A stretch of DNA of 64,000 bases from Eucommia ulmoides (Eukaryota > Streptophyta > Magnoliopsida > Garryales > Eucommiaceae). A program made the position numbers and the translations under genes. The stretch is from NCBI GenBank assembly GCA_016647705.1, contig CM028335.1, positions 22,980,905 through 23,044,904 of the forward strand. Reading direction: 5' to 3'. The notes below the pieces were generated by a model. That model ran no database searches, was not told where the DNA came from, and saw only the letters and a list, made by a program, of their open reading frames with translations. Below are positions 49,201 to 60,712 of this stretch, one piece after another (within the stretch, counting starts at the first letter, position 1; every line of letters starts with the position of its first letter).

Positions 49201-52200
49201 TTCAACTTCTTCACAAGTTGATTCTTTGTTGTTATTTTCCTTGAGGATCTTCTTGCTTTGGTATATCAATGAAATACAATTTCTCAACACAACACTATAA
49301 TGGTTTTTGTAATCTAACTTACAAAACCGACCTTGGAACTCTAAACACTCTTTATAAATATTACAATACCTTGAATTACTAGTGTTTGGTGCTCACTCGA
49401 AAATCAATCTAGAAATAATAAATACTCTTTTAAGTACAAGAGTAATGCTTCAAAACTCTGTTTTTATGAATGTTAAAAATTGCCTTTAAGTGTTAGAACT
49501 TGTATAAATTGATCTTATAATACATAAAACGCATTTGTATGATGATTTAGAGTATGCATGTGTATATTTCACATATACTAAAGATCATATACACTGTACA
49601 TTGCTTATACAAGTATGAAATCTAATTATACTATTAAAAAAGAGCCAATATGAACATAACTTCTTTTGTTGACTTTCTTTGTTCAGTAAATAAATGCTTG
49701 GCATGTTTGAGAAAGTTATTTTTTCTTTTCTTTTCTTTCTTTTTTTTTTTTTTCCCGATCTCATGTCTCTCCCAACATGTCATTAAATGCTCTTGGATTT
49801 ATTTTACCTGAATTAATGGGTGGAAACCTGAATTAATGGGTGGAAATCTGAACAGTACATATTTTAAATATATGTTACCCAGAAAATCTATTTCAAACCC
49901 TAGTATGCTAAAAGTAGTCCATCTTTCAAACCACATGTGCAAATTCAGATATCTTTAATGCAATTGAAAGCTTATTCAAATGTCTTTTTGGCTATATCAA
50001 ATGTGGGTGTGTCCCACACATTCTTAATGGTTGAAAATGACTTTACGTCTGATGGCAGTAAGCTAATTCTGTCAAATTTCTTGAGCAGACTTTTGATTAT
50101 CTTGTGTAATGCTTGTTTTTGCCTCAAGAATCTGTAGCAACAGTTGGAAAGACCCTTGCAACTCTTTTTGGCAGATCTTGAGTCATATTTGAATATATAA
50201 TAAAGGCCATTCAGTTGGAAGAACAAAAAGTGTACATACTTGAACATTTTTATAAAGTTTTCCACATTGCATTAATTACTTTCACATGTGCAGTCACATT
50301 TTCCATTCTTAATTAATTGTCTCAAATCTGATATTGCATGATTATTTGGACTTTTATAGATCATATCATGCGCTTCAAATGTTGGAAAATAATTAAGAGA
50401 ATTGACTTTGTCAAAAGGGAAGATATGTGGCAATATATTGTCTAGATAATGTCTCCAATGCGCCTTAATCAATTCAAATGGTCAATAGCTCATTTAAAAT
50501 TAAATTTTGTGTTTACCTCTCTCTCTCTCCCTCCCCCTCTCTCTCTCTCTCTATATATATATATACACACATATATACACGAATATATTTTGCATGAATA
50601 GGTAGAACACAAGAGATCATAAAAGAGAAAAAGATTGATAGCTTAAAAGAGAAAATAAGAGAGGAAAACAAGAAGCTCGAATTTCTCTAAGTCTTATTTC
50701 TTCAATTGAAAAAATATTTCCAGATTGAGTTCTCTTACTTCTTGTGCTATCACTCTTGTATTTAAAAGAGTGATCATTTCTTGAGTGATTTTTGAGTGAG
50801 CACAAAACACTAGTGAGTCAAGATATTGTAATATTTGTAAGTTAGATTTAGTAAATTAGATTACAAAACCATTTTAGTGTTGGTTTGAGAGATTCTATTT
50901 CATTGATATATCAAAGCAAGAGGATCCTCGAGGAACACAACAACAAAGAATTAACTTGTAAAGAAGTTGAAGAAACCAAAGGAGGAGCCTTTGGTTGTGC
51001 AGAACAATGACAGACCGATCTTGCTGAAAGAAAGATCAAACGGAACAACGTTTTGATCGCACTAGGGAAAGAAGATCAACATATCGATCTAACCGGGAAA
51101 AGAAGATCAACGGCTTCATCTCCGCCAGAGCAAGTGAGATTTGGTGTTTCTCTACTAGAGAAGTGAGAGAGTGCTTATCTCTACCACGGAAGTGAGATAA
51201 GGTGTGTTCTCTACCAGGGAAATGAGAGTGTAAGGGCTTTGATCTACGCTTAGGAAGATAGATAAAATTGATTAGTGGATTAGAACTCTTTGTTTGGAGC
51301 GCGAAAGAGTAGATGTAGGCAATTGATTTGTCGAACTATTATAAATCTTCTGTATCTGGTAGTTTGTTTGTCTCTATCCCTTATTCTTTATATTGTTTAT
51401 TTTGGTTTGATTAATTATTTCACTGCACACATAAGTACAAGAACTAAGTTTGAATTGAGACTTTAGTAAACAGATTTTGTAGTAGAAAATAAAAAATAAA
51501 TAAAAATTATATGCCTAATTCATCCCCCTTGGGTCAATCTTTGGGCCAACAAGGGCAATGGCACAAGCTACATCTGAGCTTACTTGGTTGAAGGACCTCC
51601 AAATCCTAAGTTCTTCCATTCCTATCTTAAGGCGTGACAATCAATCGGCATTAGCTTTGGCAGCTAATCCTGTTTTACGTGCTAGAACAAAGCATATTGA
51701 GGTAGGCTATCATTTCATAAGGGAAAAGGTTCTAAACAAAACAATTCAGGTTGGTCATGTTCCTTCTTAGGATCAGTTAGCTGATATTCTTACTAAAGGT
51801 CTTTCTATTGCTCAATTTTCAATTCCCAAGGTCCAAGCTGACCATTCAATATCCTATGATCATCTTACGCAAATTTTTAGCAAAACAACTAACCGATAGA
51901 AGATTGTAGGCAAATTTAGGAACATAGTAAATAGAGTGAAGAGTGGTATCAGGGGATAAGCAGGCATCTCCATGATAACGAATAGGGATAGAGGTACCAT
52001 CGGCAATGTATACAGATTGATTGATAGGCGAAATAGGGGACGTGAAGGTAGAAAACTCACCAGTCATGTGATTGTTAGCCCCGGAATCCAGAATCCAAGT
52101 AGAGTGACTGGACTTACCATGAAGCGCAATCGGAGTACCCGAGGCAAGAGCAGCCGTGGGGCCGGAAGACGATGCCAAAGTGGTTAACTAAGCCTGGAGC

Positions 52201-55200
52201 TGGGCAAGTTGGGCTTGGACATGGAAAATATCCAAGGTAGTTGGTGGAGGATTTGCCAGACCAGAGACAATATCAGCAATAGCACCAGTATGTGGTCCTT
52301 CTCTTCCTTTCCTCCCTCCTAGGTTTCGGGGTTTCAATTCAAGATGAAGATTGAAACAACTGTCAATGTTGTAACCAGGCTTTCGGCAGTGCTGACAGTA
52401 TGGTCGCGTGCCTGATGGGCAAAAGGCCATCTGCTTAGGAACTAAAGGAGTGACTTCAGGTGGGAAAAGGAGCCGGCGTTTCAAATCGTTGTCAACAGTA
52501 AATAATGCATTGTATAAATCTGGCATCGGTGAAGTGTTCAAAATCTGAGTGCAAAGATTCTCGTACTTCGGATTTAAACCCATCAAGAAATGGTATGTGT
52601 GACGACGATCCTGGCGCTTGGCTTCGATCTTAGCAGCATCCTCAGGAAATTCACTTAGAGGTTCATACTGCGCAAGTTCCTCCCACCAAGATTGAAGGTA
52701 GCCGAAGTAATCCGCAACTGAAAGTCCCAAGGATGCCTAGGAGGCATGGGAAATCTCACGGGTAGAGCTCGAAGATCAGTGATTCATTACGAGAGTGGGC
52801 ATACATCTTCGTAAGAGCTGACCATAATCCGCTGACAGTCTCGTGGAACATGAAGATATTATAGATCCGTTCCTCCATAGAATTGAAGATCCACCCGAAG
52901 ATGGTACAATTATCAACGTCCCGCTGAGCAAACATGGGATCGTTAATATCTGGCTTTGGCTCAGTGTCGTTGAGTCATCCTGTCTTACGTTTTCCACCAA
53001 GGTAGAGACAGAGAGAGCGAGACCATGCAGGGAAATTCGCTCCATTGAGTAAGACGGTGGTAACACATTGGACTGTGGCCTCAAGTGCACAGGTAGAATC
53101 TGAGCGGGCAGGTTGCTGTGAAGCATGAACGGTCGGAGATGGGATGTCACCTTCTTTTCCGGATGCCATTGATACAGATGAGATGAGATCGTAACAATGG
53201 AACACGCGGAAAAAAAATGCTACGAAAGATTAACCGGGCTCCGGAAAAATAAGGCACAATTTGAGAAGCGTACTAGAGACGTAGTTACTTATTCATTCAA
53301 GAAATCGAAGCGACGGCCGTGTATTCAAGACATCCGGAACACCAACCGATGGAGAACAACAGTGATGAGCAATCAAGCTTTACACGAACGAGTTGCAACT
53401 TGCGGCAGGTAACAGCCCGCAACGTACAAGTACAAGGCAGAGGGTTGTTCCGGGCAGAAGGCTGGTTTCCAGGGTTGCAGGTTCGTGTCGGCTAGGGTTC
53501 GCAATTCTGGGTTGCGTTTCTAGGGTTTGCAATTTCGCGGCGGTGGCTAGGGTTCCTAGTGGTGGTTCACGAGTATGGTTAGCGTCATGGTGGTGGTTCG
53601 CGGATGTGTGGTGGTTCGCGACTTTGTTGGTGGTTTGCGACGGCTAGGGTTAGGGTTAGGTCTCGATTCGTGCACGGCTAGGGTTTCGGTCATGGTGGTG
53701 GTTCACGATGGCTAAGTTATGGATTGGAGCTCGATCGACGATGGCTAGGGTTTCAGTATGTGGTGGTTCGCGATCTGTGGTTCGCGACGGCTAGGGATAG
53801 GTTTAGGGCTCGATTTGAGACGGCTAGGGTTGCGGTATGGGGTGGATCTGGTTCGCAATTGTTGCAGGGCTGGTGGCGGCAGCGGTTAGGGTTTCGGGAT
53901 ATCAGCGGCAGCTGGTGGTGGTTGTGGGGTGGGAAAGAATTTTTTTTTTGGCTGTCGATACCAAAAAGGATATAGGTAGTGGGGAGAAGAATCTATTGTA
54001 TTGTATTGTTATATAGAATAGGTTCTATATCCCTAATTATATAGCCGCAGGAGCAAGCTAAATTAAGAAATATATCACCGGAATGAATGGGCTAATAACA
54101 CCCTACAATAAAGATACCAAAAATAATAAATACATAAATATTGTATTTCAACATAAACAAAAGGAATCTATGCCTAACAACCCAACAACTTCTATAATGA
54201 CAGCTCAACATAAAAGAATATTAGTTGTTAATTGGCATTTTTTCAAAAAAATATTTGTGCATGTAATCTCTATAAATAGCTAAGGGCTATTCCACTTGAT
54301 TGTACATAAAAGGTAGGTGAATAAAGATATGTTACATTCCTTATACTATGTAATTTTCCAAATTTCTTTTCCCTTCTTCATCTCAAGATTATTTCTCTCA
54401 TGTAGGCTTCTAGCTATGCATTACTTCTTCAAACAATTCAAACGTAAATCATGTTTCATCACCTAAAAGACAGTTCGTCCTCACCTCTAAGGTTCTAGAA
54501 TAACTTCTCAAATTTACATATAGAACAAGTCCCCTATTAGAAAGTACGAATTGGCAAGTCTTATAGTCATTTGAGTCAGTCTAGGGTTTCTGTGCAATAC
54601 CAATGCTTTATAGTTTACTTGTAGAACCATAAATGGTAGCTTCTTATTCAGCTTGGACTATTCACACATATTCAACTCAAATCAACTAAAAACATAAAAT
54701 ACTTCAATAAAAAGTACCCACCTTGTTGTTGCAAGACAACTTCCAGAGGGTGAAAAGTAAGCAGAATGCACAGCTCTTTTATGTCTTACAATCTTCAAAG
54801 GTTGGGGCTTATCTGCGTCAATATTTCTCAAATCCCAAATGCAAACTGTACCATCTGTCGAACTTGTGGCCATGGTGTGAGTATTCTCAGAGTTAAAGTC
54901 TATAGTGTTGATCCTATCTTCATGCAAACTATGCGATAAGCAAGATTTTCCTGCCCTTTCATCCCACATACTGAGTTCACCATGACCCTCACCAAAATAT
55001 AGAGATTTCACATCACCTGGGCATTGAGAAATAGAAAATATAGTGTGTTCGCTGGAATATACCAGATCAAATACCTCCTTCTCAATGTCCATTAACCGGA
55101 TAAATCCATCATAACAGCTGGTAAACATCTGCATTTATAGTATGAGCTCTAGTCAGGGTTCAGTTTAGTGAAGAAAGAACGCAGATATGCAAAATAAAAC

Positions 55201-56481
55201 AAATCCTTGTTAATGGAAACATAAGGGCCAACAGTATAAATTGAACCGACATATTCAGTGCCCTTTAATTTAGATTGTTTGTGTCTCTAAAACATGAAGG
55301 AGAAGAAGCACTATATGAGATTAGAAGTGCCCAAAAAAACATAGAACTACTCGTCATTCAATCCACAAGTTGTCAAGCAATTAATATCTGATAAGGAGTT
55401 ATGTGACAACAAAATGGCAGATCTAGAGGCTAAAAAGTATAAAGTTGTAACTAATAAACATATGAATATTAAGACAAAGCACCACTTTTGGGTCACAAAA
55501 TCGGATGCTAATTCCGATAACAAAACTGCAGCATTTAAGTTTTGAAACTGGACAAGAGAGTTATAAAATCTAATTGAACTCAAATAAGGGGGAAAAAGTA
55601 CCTTTGATATAGAGAACGGTTGAAATGATATCCCTGAAACTGGCCCCGAATGCGGGTGATACATATAAATCCCATCCCCATCTTCCTCTCCCGCATCCAC
55701 ATTCCAAAACCCAATATCCCCAAACTTATTCCCAACAACAACCATTCTCATATCCGCAGTGGGGAAGAACCTCAAATTCATTATCCTCCCAGGGACGACC
55801 CGTGCTACATTTTCTGGCTTCAATTTGAATGACTCCAAATCAATTGAACCCAAAACCCTCTTTTCCACTTGTCTACCAGAATCGCCACAAACACTAACCG
55901 CCTCATTTGAATTCCCCAAAACACCTACAATTGTATCGATTAGGTTTTTATCAGAATCTGTACCCACATGCACATCTCTCATGGAAAGAGGGCCTGGTTC
56001 GCTAGGCAATTCTATGCGACTGATTTGCGATTTTGTGGATGTCCTCTTTGCTAGGGTTTCGTCAAAATCGTCCTTTAGACCACCGGCAGTGGTAGAATCC
56101 GGTTTAATTCCTCGAGTTCGCAAGGAACGGCGAATAACAACTGGAGTTTCAGTTTTCGATTTCTTCTCAGGGCTAATTTTATAGGACTTGGTTTGAGATC
56201 TGCCATTACATGCGAGAGTAGGAGAGAGATTAGACCATAAATATTCCGATAAATTAAAGAGAAATGCTTGTGTTTTCGCGCATCTAGAACTGAATCATTA
56301 TTAAACATATATTCAGGAAAAAGGTTGAGAGAGAGAATAGAGAGAGAGACCTCGGGCGCTTAGTTGTAGAGGAGAGATCGTTGAGCTTAGATTGTATCTT
56401 GAGAGAAGCAATCATTTCGGCATTTCGCTTGATGTTCTCGAGCCTTCGTCGCTCGTAGTCGGTTATTCTCTGAGGAGCCAT
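46282..56481 (-). CDS. WDR76: WD40 repeat protein of the WDR76/CMR1 family
   Basis: Five minus-strand exons join in phase to 482 codons: 56481-56351, 56199-55602, 55128-54722, 46889-46791 and 46495-46282 (TAG). All introns are GT-AG. The N-terminus ITDYERRRLENIKRNAEMIA is the conserved start motif of the family; a basic region with RRSLRTRG follows, and WD40 repeats begin near residue 160. WDER (298-301) and WDLR (341-344) are WDxR motifs of the kind that bind DDB1. The C-terminus GIWGWDDSHIYVGNM, YKVGMLAGATSGG and VYIWTS is characteristic. Yeast Cmr1 and human WDR76 bind chromatin and act in replication-stress and DNA-damage responses, partly with CUL4-DDB1; I infer a similar nuclear role. 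The third intron is 7.8 kb and full of retrotransposons, yet the coding sequence is undamaged. The gene is convergent with the FAD gene. Confidence 0.92.
46890..47639. other. Intron 3 of the WDR76-like gene, 3' part
   Basis: AT-rich intron sequence between exon 4 and the Copia insertion. No gene or clear repeat is seen. Confidence 0.6.
47640..48626 (+). mobile_element. Copia element 3: reverse transcriptase and RNase H, first part
   Basis: Plus strand, with stops and frameshifts: SLYELKQAPRACF, SLFVKKTEKE, the catalytic box YVDDILIT (47841-47864), DLGKLPYFLGLEVHY, and near the end SSTKAEYRAV, the conserved RNase H text (SSTEAEYRA). A 155-190 bp part of the reverse transcriptase is tandemly duplicated (47865-48019 and 48020-48212). 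It is interrupted at 48626 by an inverted-repeat element and resumes at 51552. It lies antisense within an intron of the WDR76-like gene. Confidence 0.85.
48627..51551. mobile_element. Large inverted-repeat element made of two opposed LTR-like arms
   Basis: Both ends start TGTTGGCCCAA, and the perfect duplication AGGGC flanks it (48622-48626 and 51552-51556). The arms 48627-49465 and about 50735-51551 are reverse complements with moderate divergence: GGAGCCTTTGGTTGTGCAGAACA at 50985 pairs with 49158-49190, and the AAGAAGATCAACG text pairs with 49085-49110. The loop of about 1.3 kb has a CT/TA tract (50515-50565) and no accepted gene. The outer ends (AATTCATCCCCC...GGGCCAACA) resemble the 3' ends of SIRE-like LTRs S1 to S5, so the arms are probably a diverged relative of those LTRs joined head to head. 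Confidence 0.78.
51552..51845 (+). mobile_element. Copia element 3: RNase H, end
   Basis: Continues the RNase H reading: ATSELTWLKDLQ, RRDNQSALALAANPV, ARTKHIEVGYHFIREKV, and after one stop DQLADILTKGL. Removing the inverted-repeat element and one AGGGC rejoins AEYRAMAQATSELTWL. It ends where minus-strand Copia element 2 begins. Confidence 0.88.
51846..53205 (-). mobile_element. Copia element 2: gag and protease, decayed
   Basis: Minus strand. The gag start is at 53169 (MASGKEGD...), with LLNGANFPAWSRSLCLYLGGKRK, stops, and then a long frame 52730-52188 with the retrotransposon gag body and one zinc knuckle-like CQHCRKPGYNIDSCF in which the usual His is Asn. WILDSGANNHMTG (about 52090) is the aspartic protease active site (DSG). 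The reading ends in VPKFAYNLLSVS near 51890; integrase and reverse transcriptase are absent. It faces Copia element 3 tail to tail within an intron of the WDR76-like gene. Confidence 0.85.
53206..53973 (-). repeat. Copia element 2: leader with a GGCTAGGGTT minisatellite and primer site
   Basis: Between gag and the probable LTR lies a degenerate tandem array (about 53440-53935) of GGCTAGGGTT plus GTGGTGGTTCGCGA units about 40-70 bp long. One spot (53644-53660) reads TAGGGTTAGGGTTAGG, two to three telomere-like units, probably by chance from the unit. TTTTTGGTATCGACAGCC on the minus strand (53957-53973) is where a TGGTATC-type primer site is expected. A probable LTR follows beyond 53974. Confidence 0.6.
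53974..54721. other. Probable LTR of Copia element 2 and remaining intron 3 of the WDR76-like gene
   Basis: The first few hundred bases are probably the 5' LTR of the minus-strand Copia, but with no second LTR its outer end is unknown. The rest is ordinary AT-rich intron up to the donor at 54721. Confidence 0.4.
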
Positions 56482-56587
56482 GAGAGGACTGTGCGTGTGT
56501 GAGCGACAGTGAGGGGTAGTCAATTTAATTGTGTTTTTCAGATTATCTTGGATGTACGTGCTTATATCTTACCCTACTGACTTTTGC

Positions 56588-56610
56588 GCGGGAATGTAGA
56601 ATGGCGGGAA
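56588..56610 (-). promoter_or_regulatory. Candidate E2F sites upstream of the WDR76-like gene
   Basis: On the gene strand ATTCCCGC (56595-56588) fits the plant E2F consensus WTTSSCSS. A second TTCCCGCC (56610-56603) lies 15 bp further upstream. Both lie about 107-130 bp above the start codon. E2F control would suit a replication-linked gene, but this rests on a short match. Confidence 0.4.
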
Positions 56611-57559
56611 GGAAATGTAGGCCCCAACATTTCCTTTGCTTGTACGTGCTTTTGTTACACTAGTATTTTGGTTCCTGATTTCTGTTTATTGGGAATAAAA
56701 TCAGAAATATAGTAATAAGAAAATATGTTTATGTTGTTGGAATGACTTTTGGGAGAAAAACAAAATTATTCTCAAATTTATTTTTGTTTCTTTAGTGAAG
56801 ATCATAGGCCGATTAACTGGTTTACTCAATCTCGTTGCAGTTTGATATTTGCTAGGAACATCACAACATCAAAATCTATTTCTTTCTTTTTTTTTTTCTT
56901 TTTATATTTGATGGTAAGTTGTATCTGGAGCAGTTTACATGCAGTTCGACTAATCATTTCATCTGACAATTTTAGTGACACACTCTTATTTCAACCTGGT
57001 GCATTCAGACTTAAATTTAAGATTTAATTCGAGTGTTTCTCAAGAAAATCGAACCCTGATTAACAAATAACACCTTATTTACTAACCCGGACTAAATATA
57101 TATAGAGAGAGAGACACACAATTTTTTATGTTATTTTGTCATATTTTAAATTAAATTATTTTTTTTGACATTTTACTAAATAAAAAAAGACAACTCATCA
57201 AAACAAATTGAAATAATAGCAATGGCAAAAGGCTTTTTTTGGGGGGATTTTATTTTTTAGTCCTCTGTTAGTTGCTCATTCACTATTCAGACCCTATGAC
57301 AATCTGTATTAAGTTTTCAGACCATACCAATTCTTTAGGAAAAAAACTCTTCAATTTTGTCCTTCCTATTACAGTTTATTTACGGAACATGTCATTCTGA
57401 GACTATAAATCACTACAACATGAACAGTGCACTAAATAAACCGCACTCAATACGTAATCCGCGTCTATAGACTTGATTTCTGAATCAAATCATATAAAAA
57501 TATATTCAAATTAAAGAGCTCGCCAATATCTTTGCAATCGGTTTTTTTTTTTTTTTTTC
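56611..57559. other. Intergenic stretch between the WDR76-like gene and the Ulp1-like locus
   Basis: AT-rich and without a gene. 56650-56770 has GTTCC/GGGAA text like the degraded repeat seen elsewhere in the window. A poly-T run is at 57541-57558. Confidence 0.5.
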
Positions 57560-59070
57560 CTGTTAACATTAGCGGATTGTGTTAACGTTAATGCACTATT
57601 AGCAGTGGTTGTGTTACCGCGTCCATTCTGATTCTGATATGTCCTGCTACCCGTTCCACTATCTGCACGACTACATACAAAAAATCGCCTAAACGCTCTA
57701 TATTCTCTCCACGCTTAAAAACTCCGAAACCCTAAAACTAAAGAGGCGATATAACTAATAATCCGAAAGCGCCGTCTTCTTCAGATAATGGAGAATTTTG
57801 AACGTGCCCCGTCGTCTTTCACACAGAAACGAGGAATCCTCAGTCCCGACGGTATGTGAAACCCTAAAATCGATACACTTTTGTTCGGCGAAAAGCGTTT
57901 AGAAATCAAAATTACAAACGAGACGATGATGTTCGTCTATTTTCCCCGACTCCGACATGCTCTGTTTCTCGGTTTTGGATTTATGTTTTTTTTGACATCA
58001 TATGTCATGTTTTGTTTCGTGGGTTTGCGATGTTGAAAACCTTCACGTGTTTCTTGGGTTTACCCACTTGTTGTTTTGCCTCCAAAAAACAGAAATTTAA
58101 AAAGAACGCTTACGTTAACGTTAACATTAATGTGAGTCGGATGTTTAGATTTAAGTTTGTTTGTTTGTCTGTTACACCACTATGTACTAGGTTGTGTTAA
58201 CGTTAACGCATGGATGTAATTGCATTAATGTTAATGCAAAAGAACTTGCCTGTGAAAAAAAAAAAAAAAAGGGGACCGTTTTACGTTACTCGTTGGTAAT
58301 GGCTATTTTCTCAAATCTGATACAACATTTGGGTTTTTGAGTGAACATGCGTTAACGTTAATGCGTCTATTGTAGTGCGTTAACATTAATGCAAATAGTT
58401 ACCTGTAAAAAGGAAGGGCCTGTTTGCGTTAATTTCTCAAATTTGGTACAACATTTTTGTTCGAAAGGGATGTGTTAACGTTAACGCGTTTATTGTAGTG
58501 CGTTAACGTTAATGCAAATTGTTGTCTATAAAAGGTAAGGGCCTGTTGCGTTAACGTAAGGCATGAATATTAATTGCATTAACGTTAACGCAACCCCAGT
58601 TTGTTTGTGTTAAAAATGGTGGACCGTTTTAATGCAAATGGGTTTTGCTTGTAAATAGGGTGTGTGGATGACTAAACTTTAATGTGCATTAATTTTAGGA
58701 TTTGGTACTGTTTTTGCGTTAATTTCTCAAATCTGGTACACCATTTTGGTTTGAAAGGGGTGCGTTAACGTTAACGCGTTTATTGTAGTACGTTAACGAT
58801 AACGCAAATTGTTGCCTGTTAAAAAGTAAAGGGCATGTTGCATTAACGCAAGGCATGAATATTAATTGCATTAACATTAACGCAACCCCAGTTTGTCTGT
58901 GTAAAAAAAAGGTGAACCGTTTTAACACAAATGGGTTTTGCTTGTAAATAGGGGTATGGATGAGTAAACTTTAATGTGCATTAATTTTAGGATTTGGTAC
59001 TGTTTTTGTTACGTAAAGAGGGATATGGATGACTGCTTTAACGTTAACGTGCGTATTGTAATGTGCATTA
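57560..59070. repeat. Palindrome array block A (upstream region and intron 1)
   Basis: At least twelve copies of the GTTAACGTTAAC palindrome and its variants occur at irregular spacing from 57563 (upstream of the ATG) through intron 1 to 59050. Examples are TGCGTTAACGTTAACGCG at 58761-58778 and GCATTAACGTTAACGCA near 58577. None lie in exon 1. Confidence 0.9.
58423..59000 (+). repeat. 290-bp tandem duplication in intron 1 of the Ulp1-like gene
   Basis: 58423-58712 and 58713-59000 are two copies (AATTTCTCAAAT.TGGTACA at 58431 and 58721; AATTTTAGGATTTGGTACTG at 58691 and 58983). Each carries its own set of GTTAAC palindromes, so the array grew partly by duplicating multi-palindrome blocks. A partial third copy begins at 58311 (TCTCAAATCTGATACAACAT). 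Confidence 0.85.
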
Positions 59071-60199
59071 ATTGTGTTCCGTGCCATTCTTGCAGTAAAA
59101 CTCTTTAAGAAACCTAAAAAAGAAAGCTCCAGCAAGCGAACGTTCCTTTATCGCTCCAACCTGAAGTAGACGTATGAACTGCTGAAAGAATGCAAACTCA
59201 AAGATCAGCATAAGACCCTGCTGGCTAGGACCCCCTTTGCAAAATTATTCGAGACGTTATATAAGCAGAGGGTGACTTTCGAAAACATACACAAAAATAA
59301 TGATCTCATTGAAATGATCATCCGATGCTACAACCCCGCGCGGGGGCGATTTAGGATAGGGGGCAGGCTCATCCGCATAACCCCGCTAGACTTACAGCTG
59401 ATATTCGGGATAGCGACAGCCGAAGAACCTATTGTTGTGAGCCGCTACACAAAATCCGACTCTCTCTTCATGTCCAAACTGACATTCGTAGACCACGGGT
59501 TCAGTGTCGCGTATTTGAGATCACAAGTGCAATCGAGTGTGAACGCCACGGATGATGAAACAATACAGGATGTTGTGCATATGGTCATTCTGCACCTAAT
59601 GACCACATACTTCTTTGCGACAACTGGATAGCAGGTCCTGAAGTGGTTAGTTCGCTATGTTGAAACGATTGAAGGCATGGAAAATTACAACTGGACAGCT
59701 GCAATATTCACAGATCTGGAAACGAGCCTCAACAAATTGTACATGGAACCACGGTCAGTCACGGGGTGCGTGCTTGCTCTCCAGGTATATACATAAACAT
59801 TGTGAAAAAGTTTTTCCAAAATTAAAAAGCGTTGTTTGTTGAACCTACTTGACATAGTACAATTTTTTATTTGTAGTATTAGTTGTGCGAGCACACAACG
59901 TTGGTTGACTACACCGAGGGTAGGGAGCATAGTGTGCCGCGTTTGGAGCGATGGTGCCTTACCACGTGTTCTTCCAACCTAGGTGGCATCCCCATCGGGC
60001 TCCTACCAGCTGATAAGGTAAACAAAAAAAATGTGTTGTGCTTTAAATAAAAATGAGATGGGGAAGACGAATGCATTCAAGCTTTTGAACAATATATTGA
60101 CTCCAATTGACACATCTGATTGTGTTTTAAAAAAATAAACATTTAAGTTAATGTTAAAATGTTTAGATTTGGTTTGTTTATTGGTATGGTCGAACAGGT

Positions 60200-60712
60200 G
60201 TACTAGTTTGTGTTAATGTTAACGCAATGACCTTATTGCGTTACCATTGACGTTGCTGATGAGGGTAATTGTGTTAACGTTAATGCAAGTACGTAAAATG
60301 TGCTATGTGGTATTTGCGTTAACGTTAACGCAATTAGTTATTGCGTTAACGTTAACGCAATTAGTTATTTTTGCGTTAACGTTAAATCAATGTAAGTTAT
60401 ATATGGTTGGATTGTTATTGCGTTAACGTTAATGTATTTAGTTTTTGGTTTTTGGTTTGTAACTTATGTTTAACGTTAACACAAGTAATTTATATGTGCT
60501 GAGTTATAAATTGCGTTAACTTTAACACAGTTAGTATTGGTTGGCATTGTGATTGTGTTAACGTTAACGCACTTTAGTTAATGTGCCGGGTGGTGATTGC
60601 ATTAGCGTTAACACAAAAGAATGGATGTTGGGTTTTTATTGTAAAAAATGCTCTAACGTTAACACAATTAGTTAGTTTGTTGGGGGGGGTGGCGGCTGTG
60701 TTAACGTTAATG
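60200..60712. repeat. Palindrome array block B (intron 3)
   Basis: About eleven copies lie between 60212 and 60712. Two perfect 18-mers TGCGTTAACGTTAACGCA lie at 60315-60332 and 60342-60359, separated by ATTAGTTAT. Spacers share ATTAGTTA and TGTGCTGGGT-like text. The block stops before the acceptor of exon 4. Confidence 0.9.

Noticed and set aside
49937-50265. Open frames in the loop of the inverted-repeat element
   Set aside because: No domain is visible, both strands are open, and the region looks like LTR upstream sequence.
53644-53660. Interstitial telomere repeat
   Set aside because: Only two to three TTAGGG-like units, explained by the GGCTAGGGTT minisatellite of the Copia leader.
59880-59882. 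A third in-frame TAG in the Ulp1-like gene
   Set aside because: If the acceptor is taken at 59882 and not at 59876, the TAG falls in the intron and exon 3 is open in phase.
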